A stretch of 9,925 nucleotides of DNA from Thermoplasmata archaeon (GTDB lineage Archaea; Thermoplasmatota; Thermoplasmata; Thermoplasmatales; Thermoplasmataceae): the NCBI GenBank assembly GCA_021797955.1, contig JAJZYV010000035.1, forward strand, positions 1-9,925. Direction: 5' to 3'. This document shows positions 1 through 6,084 of this stretch, piece by piece (the first letter of the stretch is position 1; every line of letters starts with the position of its first letter). The translations under genes were made by a program, and so were the position numbers. Under the pieces are notes generated by a model. The model was not told the origin of the DNA. It ran no database searches and was given only the letters and a program-made list of their open reading frames with translations.

Positions 1-11
1 GATGAATAAAT

Positions 12-302
12 TTATTTTTTTAAATAGGGTATTCTCCTTATATCACCACATTTACCACATTTTAACACAACGTTGGAATTGCGGCATCTTAATGTCATTT
101 TTTCATCATAAGGAGTTTTGCATTTTTTGCAGAAACTTCTCTTAATTTCCATAGGGAGTGTCAGGTCGAACCTTATGGAAATATTTTCCATCTGTCTTAC
201 AATCGTTGATTTGTCTATGTCATTATCGGTGAAGAGAAGGTCATTTAAGTAATGTATTCGGCGTATTGCCATTTCCTTATTTTTTTCCCTATTTTTCAGC
301 AA
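12..302 (-). CDS. rnp4: Ribonuclease P protein component 4 (Rpp21/Rnp4 family)
   Basis: Small basic protein, 96 residues if it starts at the TTG at 302, or 86 from the ATG at 272. It has the layout of archaeal RNase P subunit Rpp21: an N-terminal helical part with the A-x-R-R-I-x-Y-L pattern, then K-R-x-F-C-K-K-C (C58, C61), then C-G-K-C-G-D-I-R-R-I-P-Y (C82, C85) close to the C terminus. The four cysteines would bind one zinc; C73 is an extra cysteine between the pairs. In the family this subunit binds the RNase P RNA with Rpp29 and helps mature tRNA 5' ends. The start is uncertain: the ATG fits the TATA-like box at 305-314 with a short leader, whereas the TTG keeps the lysine-rich N-terminal stretch usual in the family. 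The gene diverges from the phosphatase gene. The zinc ribbon and C-terminal motif make the family call firm. Confidence 0.88.
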   Translation of the reverse strand: MLKNREKNKEMAIRRIHYLNDLLFTDNDIDKSTIVRQMENISIRFDLTLPMEIKRSFCKKCKTPYDEKMTLRCRNSNVVLKCGKCGDIRRIPYLKK

Positions 303-304
303 AC

Positions 305-314
305 AGATATAAGT
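305..314. promoter_or_regulatory. Candidate shared TATA box between rnp4 and the phosphatase gene
   Basis: The bases around 305-314 read agatataagt on the plus strand and acttatatct on the minus strand, so an A/T-rich TATA-like core is present in both directions. Its centre is about 30 bases before the plus-strand ATG at 339, the spacing expected for a leaderless archaeal transcript. On the minus strand it would place a transcription start near 283, about 10 bases before the ATG at 272. A second weak TATA-like stretch (gttaatatgc, 320-329) could instead serve a minus-strand start near the TTG at 302. Inferred from position and composition only. Confidence 0.45.
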
Positions 315-338
315 CGAATGTTAATATGCTTATTCCAT

Positions 339-1091
339 ATGATCAAACTTTTGGCATTGGATGTTGATGGAACGATAACAGAAGAAGATCAAACCATTGG
401 AACAGAAACAATTGAAATGTTAAGAAATATAAAAATGAAAGATCCATCTCTCCTGATGGCCCTTGTGAGTGGAAATGCTCTTCCAATATTGGTTGGAATT
501 AGAAACACAATTGGTGTTGGGGACATATTGTTTGCAGAGAATGGGGGAATTATGTTCTCGTATCTGGATATGCCTGTTGAGAAGGTAAAATACATCGGTA
601 AATACAAAGCCCTGACCATAGATCGGGGAAATATGAGAAATTTGTCCTGGACCTTAAAATTTTTCCAGAGGGATATTCCAGAGATTGAATTAAACAGAAT
701 AAAAGAAAAGTTTGAGATCGAGGAATTCTTTACCAATAAGTGGAGAGACACGTCGCTAAGCATTAATGCAAGACCCCACGACATTGAAGCAATTTTAGAT
801 TTCGTCAAGGATGCAAAGATCCAAAATAGTGGATATGCGCTCCACATTATGAACAAGGGGCAAGATAAGGGATTTGCAATAAGAAAAATTATAGAGTATA
901 CAGGAGTTAGAAAAGATCAAATTCTTGCATGTGGAGACGGAGGAAACGATATTGATATGTTCAAGAATGCAGAATTTAGTGGAACTCCAAAGAATGGATC
1001 AAAGGAAGCAAAATTAAATTGCAATTATATTTCATCGTACTCCTATGGAAGAGGGCTCAAGGATATTCTGAACCATTATGGATTGATTTAA
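339..1091 (+). CDS. pgp: Phosphoglycolate phosphatase, archaeal HAD type (TA0175-like)
   Basis: A 250-residue haloacid-dehalogenase hydrolase, predicted to dephosphorylate 2-phosphoglycolate in the cytoplasm. Motif I is L-D-V-D-G-T (D8 nucleophile, D10 general acid), motif II is V-S-G-N (S44), motif III lysine is K177 in N-K-G-Q-D-K-G, and motif IV is G-D-G-G-N-D (D200, D204). The cap segment F-T-N-K-W-R and the C-terminal S-Y-S-Y-G pattern resemble Thermoplasma TA0175 as I remember it, but this protein is roughly 25 residues longer, mostly around residues 80-125. The ATG at 339 is chosen because it begins right at the first beta strand and lies at leaderless spacing from a TATA-like box; an open upstream extension would add unrelated residues over the rnp4 start. 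Its TAA stop overlaps the pyrC stop. Sugar phosphatases of the same superfamily are the main alternative for the substrate. Confidence 0.85.
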   Translation: MIKLLALDVDGTITEEDQTIGTETIEMLRNIKMKDPSLLMALVSGNALPILVGIRNTIGVGDILFAENGGIMFSYLDMPVEKVKYIGKYKALTIDRGNMRNLSWTLKFFQRDIPEIELNRIKEKFEIEEFFTNKWRDTSLSINARPHDIEAILDFVKDAKIQNSGYALHIMNKGQDKGFAIRKIIEYTGVRKDQILACGDGGNDIDMFKNAEFSGTPKNGSKEAKLNCNYISSYSYGRGLKDILNHYGLI

Positions 1092-2326
1092 GATTCAATG
1101 ATCTTCCCACGGCACTCATCCACTATTTCCCCATTAGCAACAATCTCTTCGCCGTGCAGATAGACTGATTCTGGAAAGACAACATTGAAGCCCTGAAATG
1201 GAGTCATAGTGTTTTTAGAATGCAGCATTCTCTCGGTCAGTCTTTGAACATTTGAAAATTTTACAGATATAAAATCAGCAGAGAATCCAATCTTAATCTG
1301 GCCTTTGTTAATACCATACACTTCTGCAGGAACTTTTGCACCTTTATCCACCAATTTTTCCAGTGGAAGTATTTTGCTCTGAACTAGGGAGAGCATTAAG
1401 GGAATCCGTGTTTCAACCCCTATTATTCCAGATTTCCCAAATTGAACACTCTCTTTATCACTTTCCAGATGCGGAGCGTGATCAGAGGAGAGAATGTCTA
1501 TTTTTCCATCAAGGAAGGCTTGCAGGTTTCCCTCTGCAATTTTTTTGTCTCTGAGTGGAGGATTCACCTTTCCCAATGCACCTATGTCCATTTCATGATT
1601 TAGAAGCATATGATGCGGGGTTATTTCCTTCCTGGCCTTTTCACCTAAGATACCAAGATTATTCGTGTCGCTTATATGACCCACTATCTTTTTACGAGTA
1701 TTTAAGTTCGAAATTATTTTTATTGCTTCAAGTTCACATTTAGATGGGCGATTCTCACAATGATCCCTCAAAGAAACTGTTTCTTTCTCTCTGTAAGTAT
1801 CTAGACATTTTTGTAGCTCGGAGTGAAATAAAACAGGTTTTTCGCAGTTATTCAGAAAAGCATCGGTTAAATATTCCCCCCTAAACCCTATGCTATTTGT
1901 GCTTCCTCCCATAAAGATCTTAATGGACGGTGATTCCTTAGCAATCAGATTTCCATTAAATCCGTCATACAGACTGTATAGACCATAATCTACGTACGAT
2001 CGTCCCCTTATTACATCTCTTTTTCTGTAATACTGTTCATAATCTCTGATTGGAACAATATTGTTCGGCATATCAAATACTGTAGTTGTGCCACCGTGGA
2101 CTGCAGCCAGGCTCCCACTTTTGAAATCTTCTTTCTCAGTTTCTCCCGGATCTCGAAAATGAACATGGACATCAACGAATCCAGGTAAAATTGCACCTTC
2201 CAGTTCCTTTCCGTATGTCCCCTTTTTTTGTTTACTGATTTTCTTTATTATGCCATCTTCAGTTTCTATTATTAAATCCTGAAATTCGCCATTGTAGAAA
2301 AATCGACCTGAAAAAGTGCCGGTCAA
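1088..2326 (-). CDS. pyrC: Dihydroorotase
   Basis: A 412-residue amidohydrolase that closes N-carbamoyl-L-aspartate to dihydroorotate, third step of pyrimidine synthesis. The first metal site is V-H-V-H-F-R-D-P-G (H54, H56, with R58 for substrate). K136 in I-K-I-F-M-G-G-S is placed like the bridging carboxylated lysine of many dihydroorotases. H168 (L-F-H-S-E), H217 (V-G-H-I-S-D) and D282 in S-S-D-H-A-P-H complete the metal and catalytic set. N-P-P-L-R near 255-259 is the typical substrate-loop stretch. Length is normal for the family. The start is a TTG two bases after the queE stop, supported by a Shine-Dalgarno-like site at 2334-2340. It is the last gene of the pyrD-pyrK-queE-pyrC operon, next in pathway order to dihydroorotate dehydrogenase. 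Its TAA stop shares the TTAA at 1088-1091 with the convergent phosphatase gene. Confidence 0.95.
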   Translation of the reverse strand: MTGTFSGRFFYNGEFQDLIIETEDGIIKKISKQKKGTYGKELEGAILPGFVDVHVHFRDPGETEKEDFKSGSLAAVHGGTTTVFDMPNNIVPIRDYEQYYRKRDVIRGRSYVDYGLYSLYDGFNGNLIAKESPSIKIFMGGSTNSIGFRGEYLTDAFLNNCEKPVLFHSELQKCLDTYREKETVSLRDHCENRPSKCELEAIKIISNLNTRKKIVGHISDTNNLGILGEKARKEITPHHMLLNHEMDIGALGKVNPPLRDKKIAEGNLQAFLDGKIDILSSDHAPHLESDKESVQFGKSGIIGVETRIPLMLSLVQSKILPLEKLVDKGAKVPAEVYGINKGQIKIGFSADFISVKFSNVQRLTERMLHSKNTMTPFQGFNVVFPESVYLHGEEIVANGEIVDECRGKIIES

Positions 2327-2328
2327 AT

Positions 2329-2958
2329 TCAGACACCCCTTTTATCGCCAAAGATGTATTTATGTTCTTGTAGCATAAGCCTTACGTCTAGCCTTAACTT
2401 CAATATTTCACTGGCCAACCATTGGGATGCTGTTCCCCAAGTAGGCTGAAATACTATACTGCATTCTGGTCTGTGATCTTCCAGAAATTTAACAGCATAT
2501 TGTAGATCTGTCTGATCCTGAATTACAAATTTAATATAATCGGTATCTCTTAAAAAATTCAAATTCGAAAGTTTAGTGCTCCCATGCTCTCCTGAAGATG
2601 GGCACTTTATATCCATGTCTATTACTGTCTCTTTTATTTTTACCACTTTGGATATGTCCAGAGAACCTCCCGTTTCGAGCAATATATGTTTACCTCCTTC
2701 AGTTACTCTGTTCATATATTCAACAGCCTCTCTTTGAAGCATTGGTTCACCCCCTGTCAAGCAAATCCATTTTTCCCAAACTTCCAGAGCTTCCATAACA
2801 AGAAAGTCCAGCTTTTCATCTGTCCCTCCTGAAAAAGAGTAGGTTGTGTCACACCATCTGCATCTAAGATTACATAAATTTGTTCGTACAAAATACATGG
2901 GCACTCCACTCATCAAGCCTTCCCCCTGTATGCTATGAAATTTTTCAGTTATCAACAT
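2329..2958 (-). CDS. queE: 7-carboxy-7-deazaguanine synthase (radical SAM)
   Basis: A 209-residue radical-SAM enzyme predicted to convert 6-carboxytetrahydropterin to 7-carboxy-7-deazaguanine, on the route to preQ0 and, in archaea, archaeosine in tRNA. The N terminus carries the QueE signature H-S-I-Q-G-E-G, then the 4Fe-4S motif C-N-L-R-C-R-W-C-D-T (C29, C33, C36; spacing C-x3-C-x2-C). L-T-G-G-E-P-M is the SAM-binding glycine motif, followed by E-T-G-G-S. The reading frame is open upstream to a TTG at 3009, but that extension lies inside pyrK and is not family-like. The ATG at 2958 is four bases after the pyrK stop and has an AAGGT-type ribosome site at 2967-2971. Its place between pyrK and pyrC puts a tRNA-modification gene under pyrimidine-operon control. 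The family assignment is firm. Confidence 0.93.
   Translation of the reverse strand: MLITEKFHSIQGEGLMSGVPMYFVRTNLCNLRCRWCDTTYSFSGGTDEKLDFLVMEALEVWEKWICLTGGEPMLQREAVEYMNRVTEGGKHILLETGGSLDISKVVKIKETVIDMDIKCPSSGEHGSTKLSNLNFLRDTDYIKFVIQDQTDLQYAVKFLEDHRPECSIVFQPTWGTASQWLASEILKLRLDVRLMLQEHKYIFGDKRGV
2334..2340 (-). promoter_or_regulatory. Ribosome binding site deciding the TTG start of pyrC
   Basis: On the minus strand this reads AGGGGTG, which matches GGAGGTG except for one purine change that still allows G-U pairing with the archaeal 16S rRNA tail. It ends seven bases before the TTG at 2326 and lies within the last codons of queE, supporting the TTG start and translational coupling. No ATG is available nearby ahead of the conserved N-terminal strand. 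Confidence 0.6.
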
Positions 2959-2962
2959 ATTT

Positions 2963-3709
2963 TCAGACCTTAATCCTCTTTCCTGATGCCAGCAATTTAG
3001 TGTTTCCAAATTCAGTCATTGTTTTTACCGTTTCCATATCAAATGTAGGCCCATCTCTGCATACCTGAAATCCGTTGATTGAACATGAATCACAGATTCC
3101 TATTCCACATTTCATACTTCTTTCCAATGAAAATTCAATAGGGTAATTACTCTCCTTCAGTTTATCAAATATGGATTTCATCATCTTTTCAGGTCCGCAC
3201 ACATAGATTCTTTCAAACTGCGAAAGATCTACGTGATCAATGCCTGCCGTTACTACTCCTTTATATCCTTTGCTTCCGTCCTCAGTCACTGCAATGAATT
3301 TTTCTTTGCCAAATTCTCTTTCAAATAGCAATTCGTCGGAACTTCGAGCAGCAACGATTCCTGTAGTTTCGGAATCTATCAGTGGACGCATTGATGCAAT
3401 CCCCGATCCTCCACCTATAAGTAATTTGTTTCCCTTGATTCTTTTAAACGGTTTTCCATAGGGTCCCCTGATGAATATCTTATCGCCGTTTTCAAAGGAG
3501 CTCAGTTTTTTTGTACTTTCTCCATAAGCTTTTACTGTGATACATTTCAGATCATCAGTAAGAGATAATGACATTGGCACTTCTCCAAGCCCAGGAACCC
3601 AAATCATGACAAACTGTCCTGGTTCCACTAATTTATCCCACTTAAAGTAAAGGGAAACTACAGTGGGTGTTTCCCTTTCAGTTTTGACAATTTCAACGAT
3701 TTCCATCAT
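2963..3709 (-). CDS. pyrK: Dihydroorotate dehydrogenase electron-transfer subunit
   Basis: A 248-residue flavoprotein of the ferredoxin-NADP reductase fold that passes electrons from the PyrD flavin through a 2Fe-2S centre and FAD to NAD+. Seen: an N-terminal FAD barrel with P-G-Q-F-V-M (30-35) and V-P-M-S-L-S (44-49), in place of the R-P-x-S of bacterial forms; a nucleotide-binding G-G-G-S-G-I-A near 99-105; a C-G-P-E-K-M motif at 171-176; and a C-terminal iron-sulfur site C-G-I-G-I-C-D-S-C with a fourth cysteine eight residues on (C201, C206, C209, C217). The length suits the family. Its ATG overlaps the pyrD stop as ATGA, and a second ATG follows at once; a GGAG at 3720-3723 may serve as ribosome site. 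The gene order makes it the partner of the upstream PyrD. Confidence 0.93.
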   Translation of the reverse strand: MMEIVEIVKTERETPTVVSLYFKWDKLVEPGQFVMIWVPGLGEVPMSLSLTDDLKCITVKAYGESTKKLSSFENGDKIFIRGPYGKPFKRIKGNKLLIGGGSGIASMRPLIDSETTGIVAARSSDELLFEREFGKEKFIAVTEDGSKGYKGVVTAGIDHVDLSQFERIYVCGPEKMMKSIFDKLKESNYPIEFSLERSMKCGIGICDSCSINGFQVCRDGPTFDMETVKTMTEFGNTKLLASGKRIKV

Positions 3710-4608
3710 CTGACCGCAACTCCAACCAACTCTTTTAGTGATTTAATTCCACTCTCCTTCATGTATTGCCTTATTCCCTCCTCTACCTGGGCGAACACAT
3801 TTCTTCCATACTTAATCAACGCCGTACCTATCTCGTACGCGTTTGCCCCCGCCATGATGTATTCCAGGGCATCTCTTGAATTTTCTATCCCGCCAACTCC
3901 CAATATATCTATGTCCATTTCCTTTCTGATTTCATAAACCAATCTCAAACCTATTGGCTTTATTGATGATCCTGAAATTCCTCCATAGACATTGGTAAGA
4001 ACAGGTTGCTTTGCCTCGACACTTATGGCCATCCCCCTGACTGTGTTGATAAGAACCAGTGCATCAGAATCTGAAGCTGCGGAGGCAATTTCATTAATAG
4101 ATGTTACATTTGGACTCAATTTGCTCCATATGGGAATTTTTAAGGAACCTTTTAATTCACTGATTATTTTTTTAACCAGAACAGGATCGCTTCCAACCTC
4201 AGAACCAAAGCCTTTAACGTGTGGACAGGATAGATTCAACTCAATGGCCTCTACTCCATAATCCTGCATTTGAAGCGCGAGTTTCAAAAAGTCTTTCGGA
4301 GAATTGGCAAATATGCTGCCAATAATTATAGCACCGTCCCTCCTGGCAATTGAAATTTCATTTCCATACTCATTTATACCGGGATTGGGGAGTCCCATAG
4401 CATTTAGCATCCAACCGTCACCCTCAGCAACAACCGGTGGATAATATCCATTCCTTTCTTCTAATCCAATGGACTTGGTAACAACCGCTCCTGCACCCTC
4501 CTCGAAAATTCGTTTCATTGTGTATCCATTTTCATCCAGTATCCCCGACGCGAGAATGCCAGGAGAATCTAAACTAACCCCCCCTACTTTGACCGGTAGC
4601 TTTTTCAT
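3706..4608 (-). CDS. pyrD: Dihydroorotate dehydrogenase, class 1B catalytic subunit
   Basis: A 300-residue FMN-binding TIM barrel that oxidises dihydroorotate to orotate. The active-site loop is E-L-N-L-S-C-P-H, with C128 at the place of the catalytic base; cysteine there marks class 1 enzymes, and the adjacent pyrK points to the NAD-linked class 1B form. T-K-S-I-G (44-48) and N-A-M-G-L-P-N-P-G (69-77) are the flavin/orotate-binding stretches. G-V-G-G-I in the C-terminal third, followed by I-M-A-G-A-N-A and E-I-G-T-A, is the FMN phosphate-binding region. The ATG at 4608 is about 30 bases below a TATA-like box, consistent with a nearly leaderless message, so pyrD is taken as the first gene of the operon. 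It overlaps pyrK by four bases. Confidence 0.95.
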   Translation of the reverse strand: MKKLPVKVGGVSLDSPGILASGILDENGYTMKRIFEEGAGAVVTKSIGLEERNGYYPPVVAEGDGWMLNAMGLPNPGINEYGNEISIARRDGAIIIGSIFANSPKDFLKLALQMQDYGVEAIELNLSCPHVKGFGSEVGSDPVLVKKIISELKGSLKIPIWSKLSPNVTSINEIASAASDSDALVLINTVRGMAISVEAKQPVLTNVYGGISGSSIKPIGLRLVYEIRKEMDIDILGVGGIENSRDALEYIMAGANAYEIGTALIKYGRNVFAQVEEGIRQYMKESGIKSLKELVGVAVR

Positions 4609-4634
4609 TGATTATCCCTGCAATATGTAACTGC

Positions 4635-4644
4635 GATATTTTAC
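4635..4644 (-). promoter_or_regulatory. Candidate TATA box of the pyrD-pyrK-queE-pyrC operon
   Basis: Read on the minus strand this is gtaaaatatc, an A/T-rich TATA-like box in the 63-base gap before pyrD. Its centre predicts a transcription start about five bases before the pyrD ATG, so the message would be almost leaderless, as is common for first genes in Thermoplasmatales. A short T-run on the minus strand (4664-4668), just after the stop codon of the upstream gene, could act as a weak terminator that isolates the two units. Both are positional inferences. Confidence 0.45.
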
Positions 4645-4671
4645 AGTTTCATTCTCTTCGTTGAAAAATCA

Positions 4672-5151
4672 TTAGCAATCTTCTTTGAGTTCAGATGGAA
4701 AACCCTCAAGGGATATTATATTTGGACCCTGTTCCATAAACGGTCCGTAATAGAAGAACACTCCAGGTATATCATATGTCTTGCAGGAAAGGTACATATT
4801 TCCAGTCAGTGAGTGAAATAGGATCGCGTTTTGTTCAGATTTGCATTTCATTATAATCTCCTCAGTTATGTCTAAAAACCTCTGAATTGTCTTAACTTCC
4901 AGTTTATCGTTTATAACAACTCTTGAAGCACCCGAAATAATGATATCTACCAGATCATTCTCACTATTTGGGTACGCCATTAGGGTAAATTCTATGTATT
5001 TCGACAATTCGTTGTATAACTTGAAATTAAAATGGCCATTGAGTATAGCATCAACATCAATCACAAATGCCTCATCAAACGGTACCGAAGCCAATTCGTC
5101 CATACTCTTAAAATCAACAAGTTTTCCGTGGGATATAAGAAGGCATTTCAC
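4672..5151 (-). CDS. Unknown protein, HisA-like half-barrel candidate
   Basis: A 159-residue soluble protein without membrane segments that I do not recognise with certainty. Its first two thirds follow the beta-alpha rhythm of a HisA-type (ProFAR isomerase) half-barrel: A-F-V-I-D-V-D-A-I near residues 28-36, equivalent to the V-D-L-D strand of HisA; a helix; F-T-L-M-A-Y-P near 54-60; then I-S-G-A-S-R-V-V-I near 72-80, like the G-x-x-R-V-I-I-G phosphate-site stretch; and a further helix and strand. The usual G-G-G-I-R phosphate loop is absent and the protein is about two thirds of HisA length, so isomerase activity is unlikely. The start is a GTG at 5151; the same-frame ATGs lie further inside. 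It diverges from the stress-protein gene and lies on the same strand as pyrD, 63 bases upstream. The HisA relation is inferred from pattern alone and is moderate to weak. Confidence 0.6.
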   Translation of the reverse strand: MKCLLISHGKLVDFKSMDELASVPFDEAFVIDVDAILNGHFNFKLYNELSKYIEFTLMAYPNSENDLVDIIISGASRVVINDKLEVKTIQRFLDITEEIIMKCKSEQNAILFHSLTGNMYLSCKTYDIPGVFFYYGPFMEQGPNIISLEGFPSELKEDC

Positions 5152-5182
5152 AGTTATCGATTGAAATCTATTTCATAACCTT

Positions 5183-5206
5183 TACCAAAAAAATCCTCTT
5201 TTGGTA
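5183..5206. repeat. Perfect 8-bp inverted repeat, operator-like
   Basis: The arms TACCAAAA (5183-5190) and TTTTGGTA (5199-5206) are exact reverse complements with an eight-base spacer. The element lies upstream of the plus-strand TATA-like boxes and directly below a minus-strand TATA-like box, where a bound dimeric regulator could affect one or both genes. An RNA hairpin is also possible, but no T-tract follows in either direction, so a terminator is less likely. Function is inferred from symmetry and position only. Confidence 0.5.
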
Positions 5207-5243
5207 CAATATAGTGCTATTTATATCACAGGCATGACGGGAA

Positions 5244-5269
5244 AGTATTTTTTATATCACTGTAATACT
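5244..5269. repeat. Inverted repeat flanking a TATA-like box
   Basis: The arms AGTATT (5244-5249) and AATACT (5264-5269) are exact reverse complements around a 14-base centre that contains the TATA-like tttatatc at 5251-5258. A protein bound to both half-sites would cover this box just before the stress-protein ATG. A smaller dyad, ATAG-TG-CTAT, lies at 5211-5220. In A/T-rich sequence six-base arms can arise by chance, so confidence is low to moderate. Confidence 0.35.
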
Positions 5270-5274
5270 ATATC

Positions 5275-6084
5275 ATGCAAGACCAGATTTCTTCGTTTTA
5301 CGCGAAAACTGACAGAATTCTGGTGCCAATGGCCAAGGGTGAAAGCTCTCGCATGGCACTTAATATTGCAACAGACTTGGCAAGGGTTTTGAACTCCGAA
5401 ATTACTGCCCTTACCGTTAAGGATGAAGTTAGGGAAGTCACTTGGAGCGACAAGGTTGCAGTAGTAATGACAGCCTATAGGGAGTTTAGGGACAAGGGAT
5501 TAAAAATCATACCGAAAATTCAAAGCGCAAGAAATGTAAAGGCAGGGATAGTTTTCGAAGCTAATTCCAAAAATTATGATCTTGTACTTATGAGTTCCAG
5601 GGCTAGAAACGGGGTTTCCAGTTCTTCTCTTGGCGGAGTAAGCGAATACGTTTTGAAACATTCAAAAAATACAACTGCTGTAATTTCCCTGAAAGGAAGC
5701 AAGTATCCATACAAGAATATATTTATTCCCATGAGTGAAAGATTAAACTCGAGAAAATCTGTCTATCTTGGAGCAGTTCTTGCAAAGGTTTTTGGAGCAA
5801 AGTTTGTACTTTGTGATGCACGATCATATGATAAGAAAAAATTACACGGATTCAAAACAATTATGAATTCTGAAATTTGGAGAGAGCTTAATATCGACTA
5901 CAAGTTAATTGAGTTGCCACAGGGTGATATGAAGGAAGAGATTCTAAATGCAATAAGTTCCGGGGGTTCAGACCTATTAGTTCTTGGAATCAGACCGGAC
6001 AGATATTCAAATGTAAGGGTAAACTCAGAAATTAAGAAGTTGATAAGGGAGACAAATGTTGATACCCTTTTAATTAAGAGATGA
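5275..6084 (+). CDS. Tandem-domain universal stress protein (UspA family)
   Basis: A 269-residue cytoplasmic protein of two Usp domains. Domain 1 (about 12-138) begins R-I-L-V-P-M-A and ends with the family's last strand after G-G-V-S-E-Y-V-L-K-H-S. Domain 2 (about 146-269) begins K-N-I-F-I-P-M-S-E and ends L-L-I-K-R. In ATP-binding Usp proteins the loop is G-x2-G-x9-G-S/T; here domain 1 has S107-x2-A110-x9-G120-G121 and domain 2 keeps only its first glycine (G238). Nucleotide binding is therefore probably weak or lost in at least domain 2. The ATG at 5275 lies just ahead of the first strand, with no Shine-Dalgarno site. The gene diverges from the HisA-like gene and overlaps kdpC tail to tail by 15 bases. 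Usp-like proteins are linked to Kdp in several lineages (kdpQ in haloarchaea, the Usp domain of KdpD), so a role in K+ homeostasis is possible but inferred. Confidence 0.85.
   Translation: MQDQISSFYAKTDRILVPMAKGESSRMALNIATDLARVLNSEITALTVKDEVREVTWSDKVAVVMTAYREFRDKGLKIIPKIQSARNVKAGIVFEANSKNYDLVLMSSRARNGVSSSSLGGVSEYVLKHSKNTTAVISLKGSKYPYKNIFIPMSERLNSRKSVYLGAVLAKVFGAKFVLCDARSYDKKKLHGFKTIMNSEIWRELNIDYKLIELPQGDMKEEILNAISSGGSDLLVLGIRPDRYSNVRVNSEIKKLIRETNVDTLLIKR

Larger units (their letters stand above)
5152..5274. promoter_or_regulatory. Divergent promoter region with several dyads
   Basis: This 123-base non-coding gap separates the GTG of the HisA-like gene from the ATG of the stress-protein gene. 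It holds two TATA-like boxes for the plus strand, each inside a ten-base direct repeat tttatatcac (5220-5229 and 5251-5260). For the minus strand there is a TATA-like ctatattg near 5208-5215 and a weaker gttatgaaa at 5171-5179. The box near 5220 predicts a plus-strand start about 25 bases before the ATG, while the one at 5251 lies too close to the ATG for the usual spacing. Inverted repeats in the gap are listed separately. Two-way transcription from here is inferred. Confidence 0.5.

Noticed and set aside
252..338. Upstream extension of the phosphatase frame to an ATG at 252
   Set aside because: The added 29 residues are hydrophobic and unlike the family, overlap rnp4, and the conserved first strand begins right at the ATG at 339 behind a TATA-like box.
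389..856. 155-residue open frame on the minus strand
   Set aside because: It lies wholly inside the phosphatase gene, which has all HAD motifs; it shows no recognisable domain.
2959..3009. N-terminal extension of queE to a TTG at 3009
   Set aside because: It would sit inside pyrK, lacks family similarity, and the ATG at 2958 has a ribosome site and begins at the conserved N terminus.
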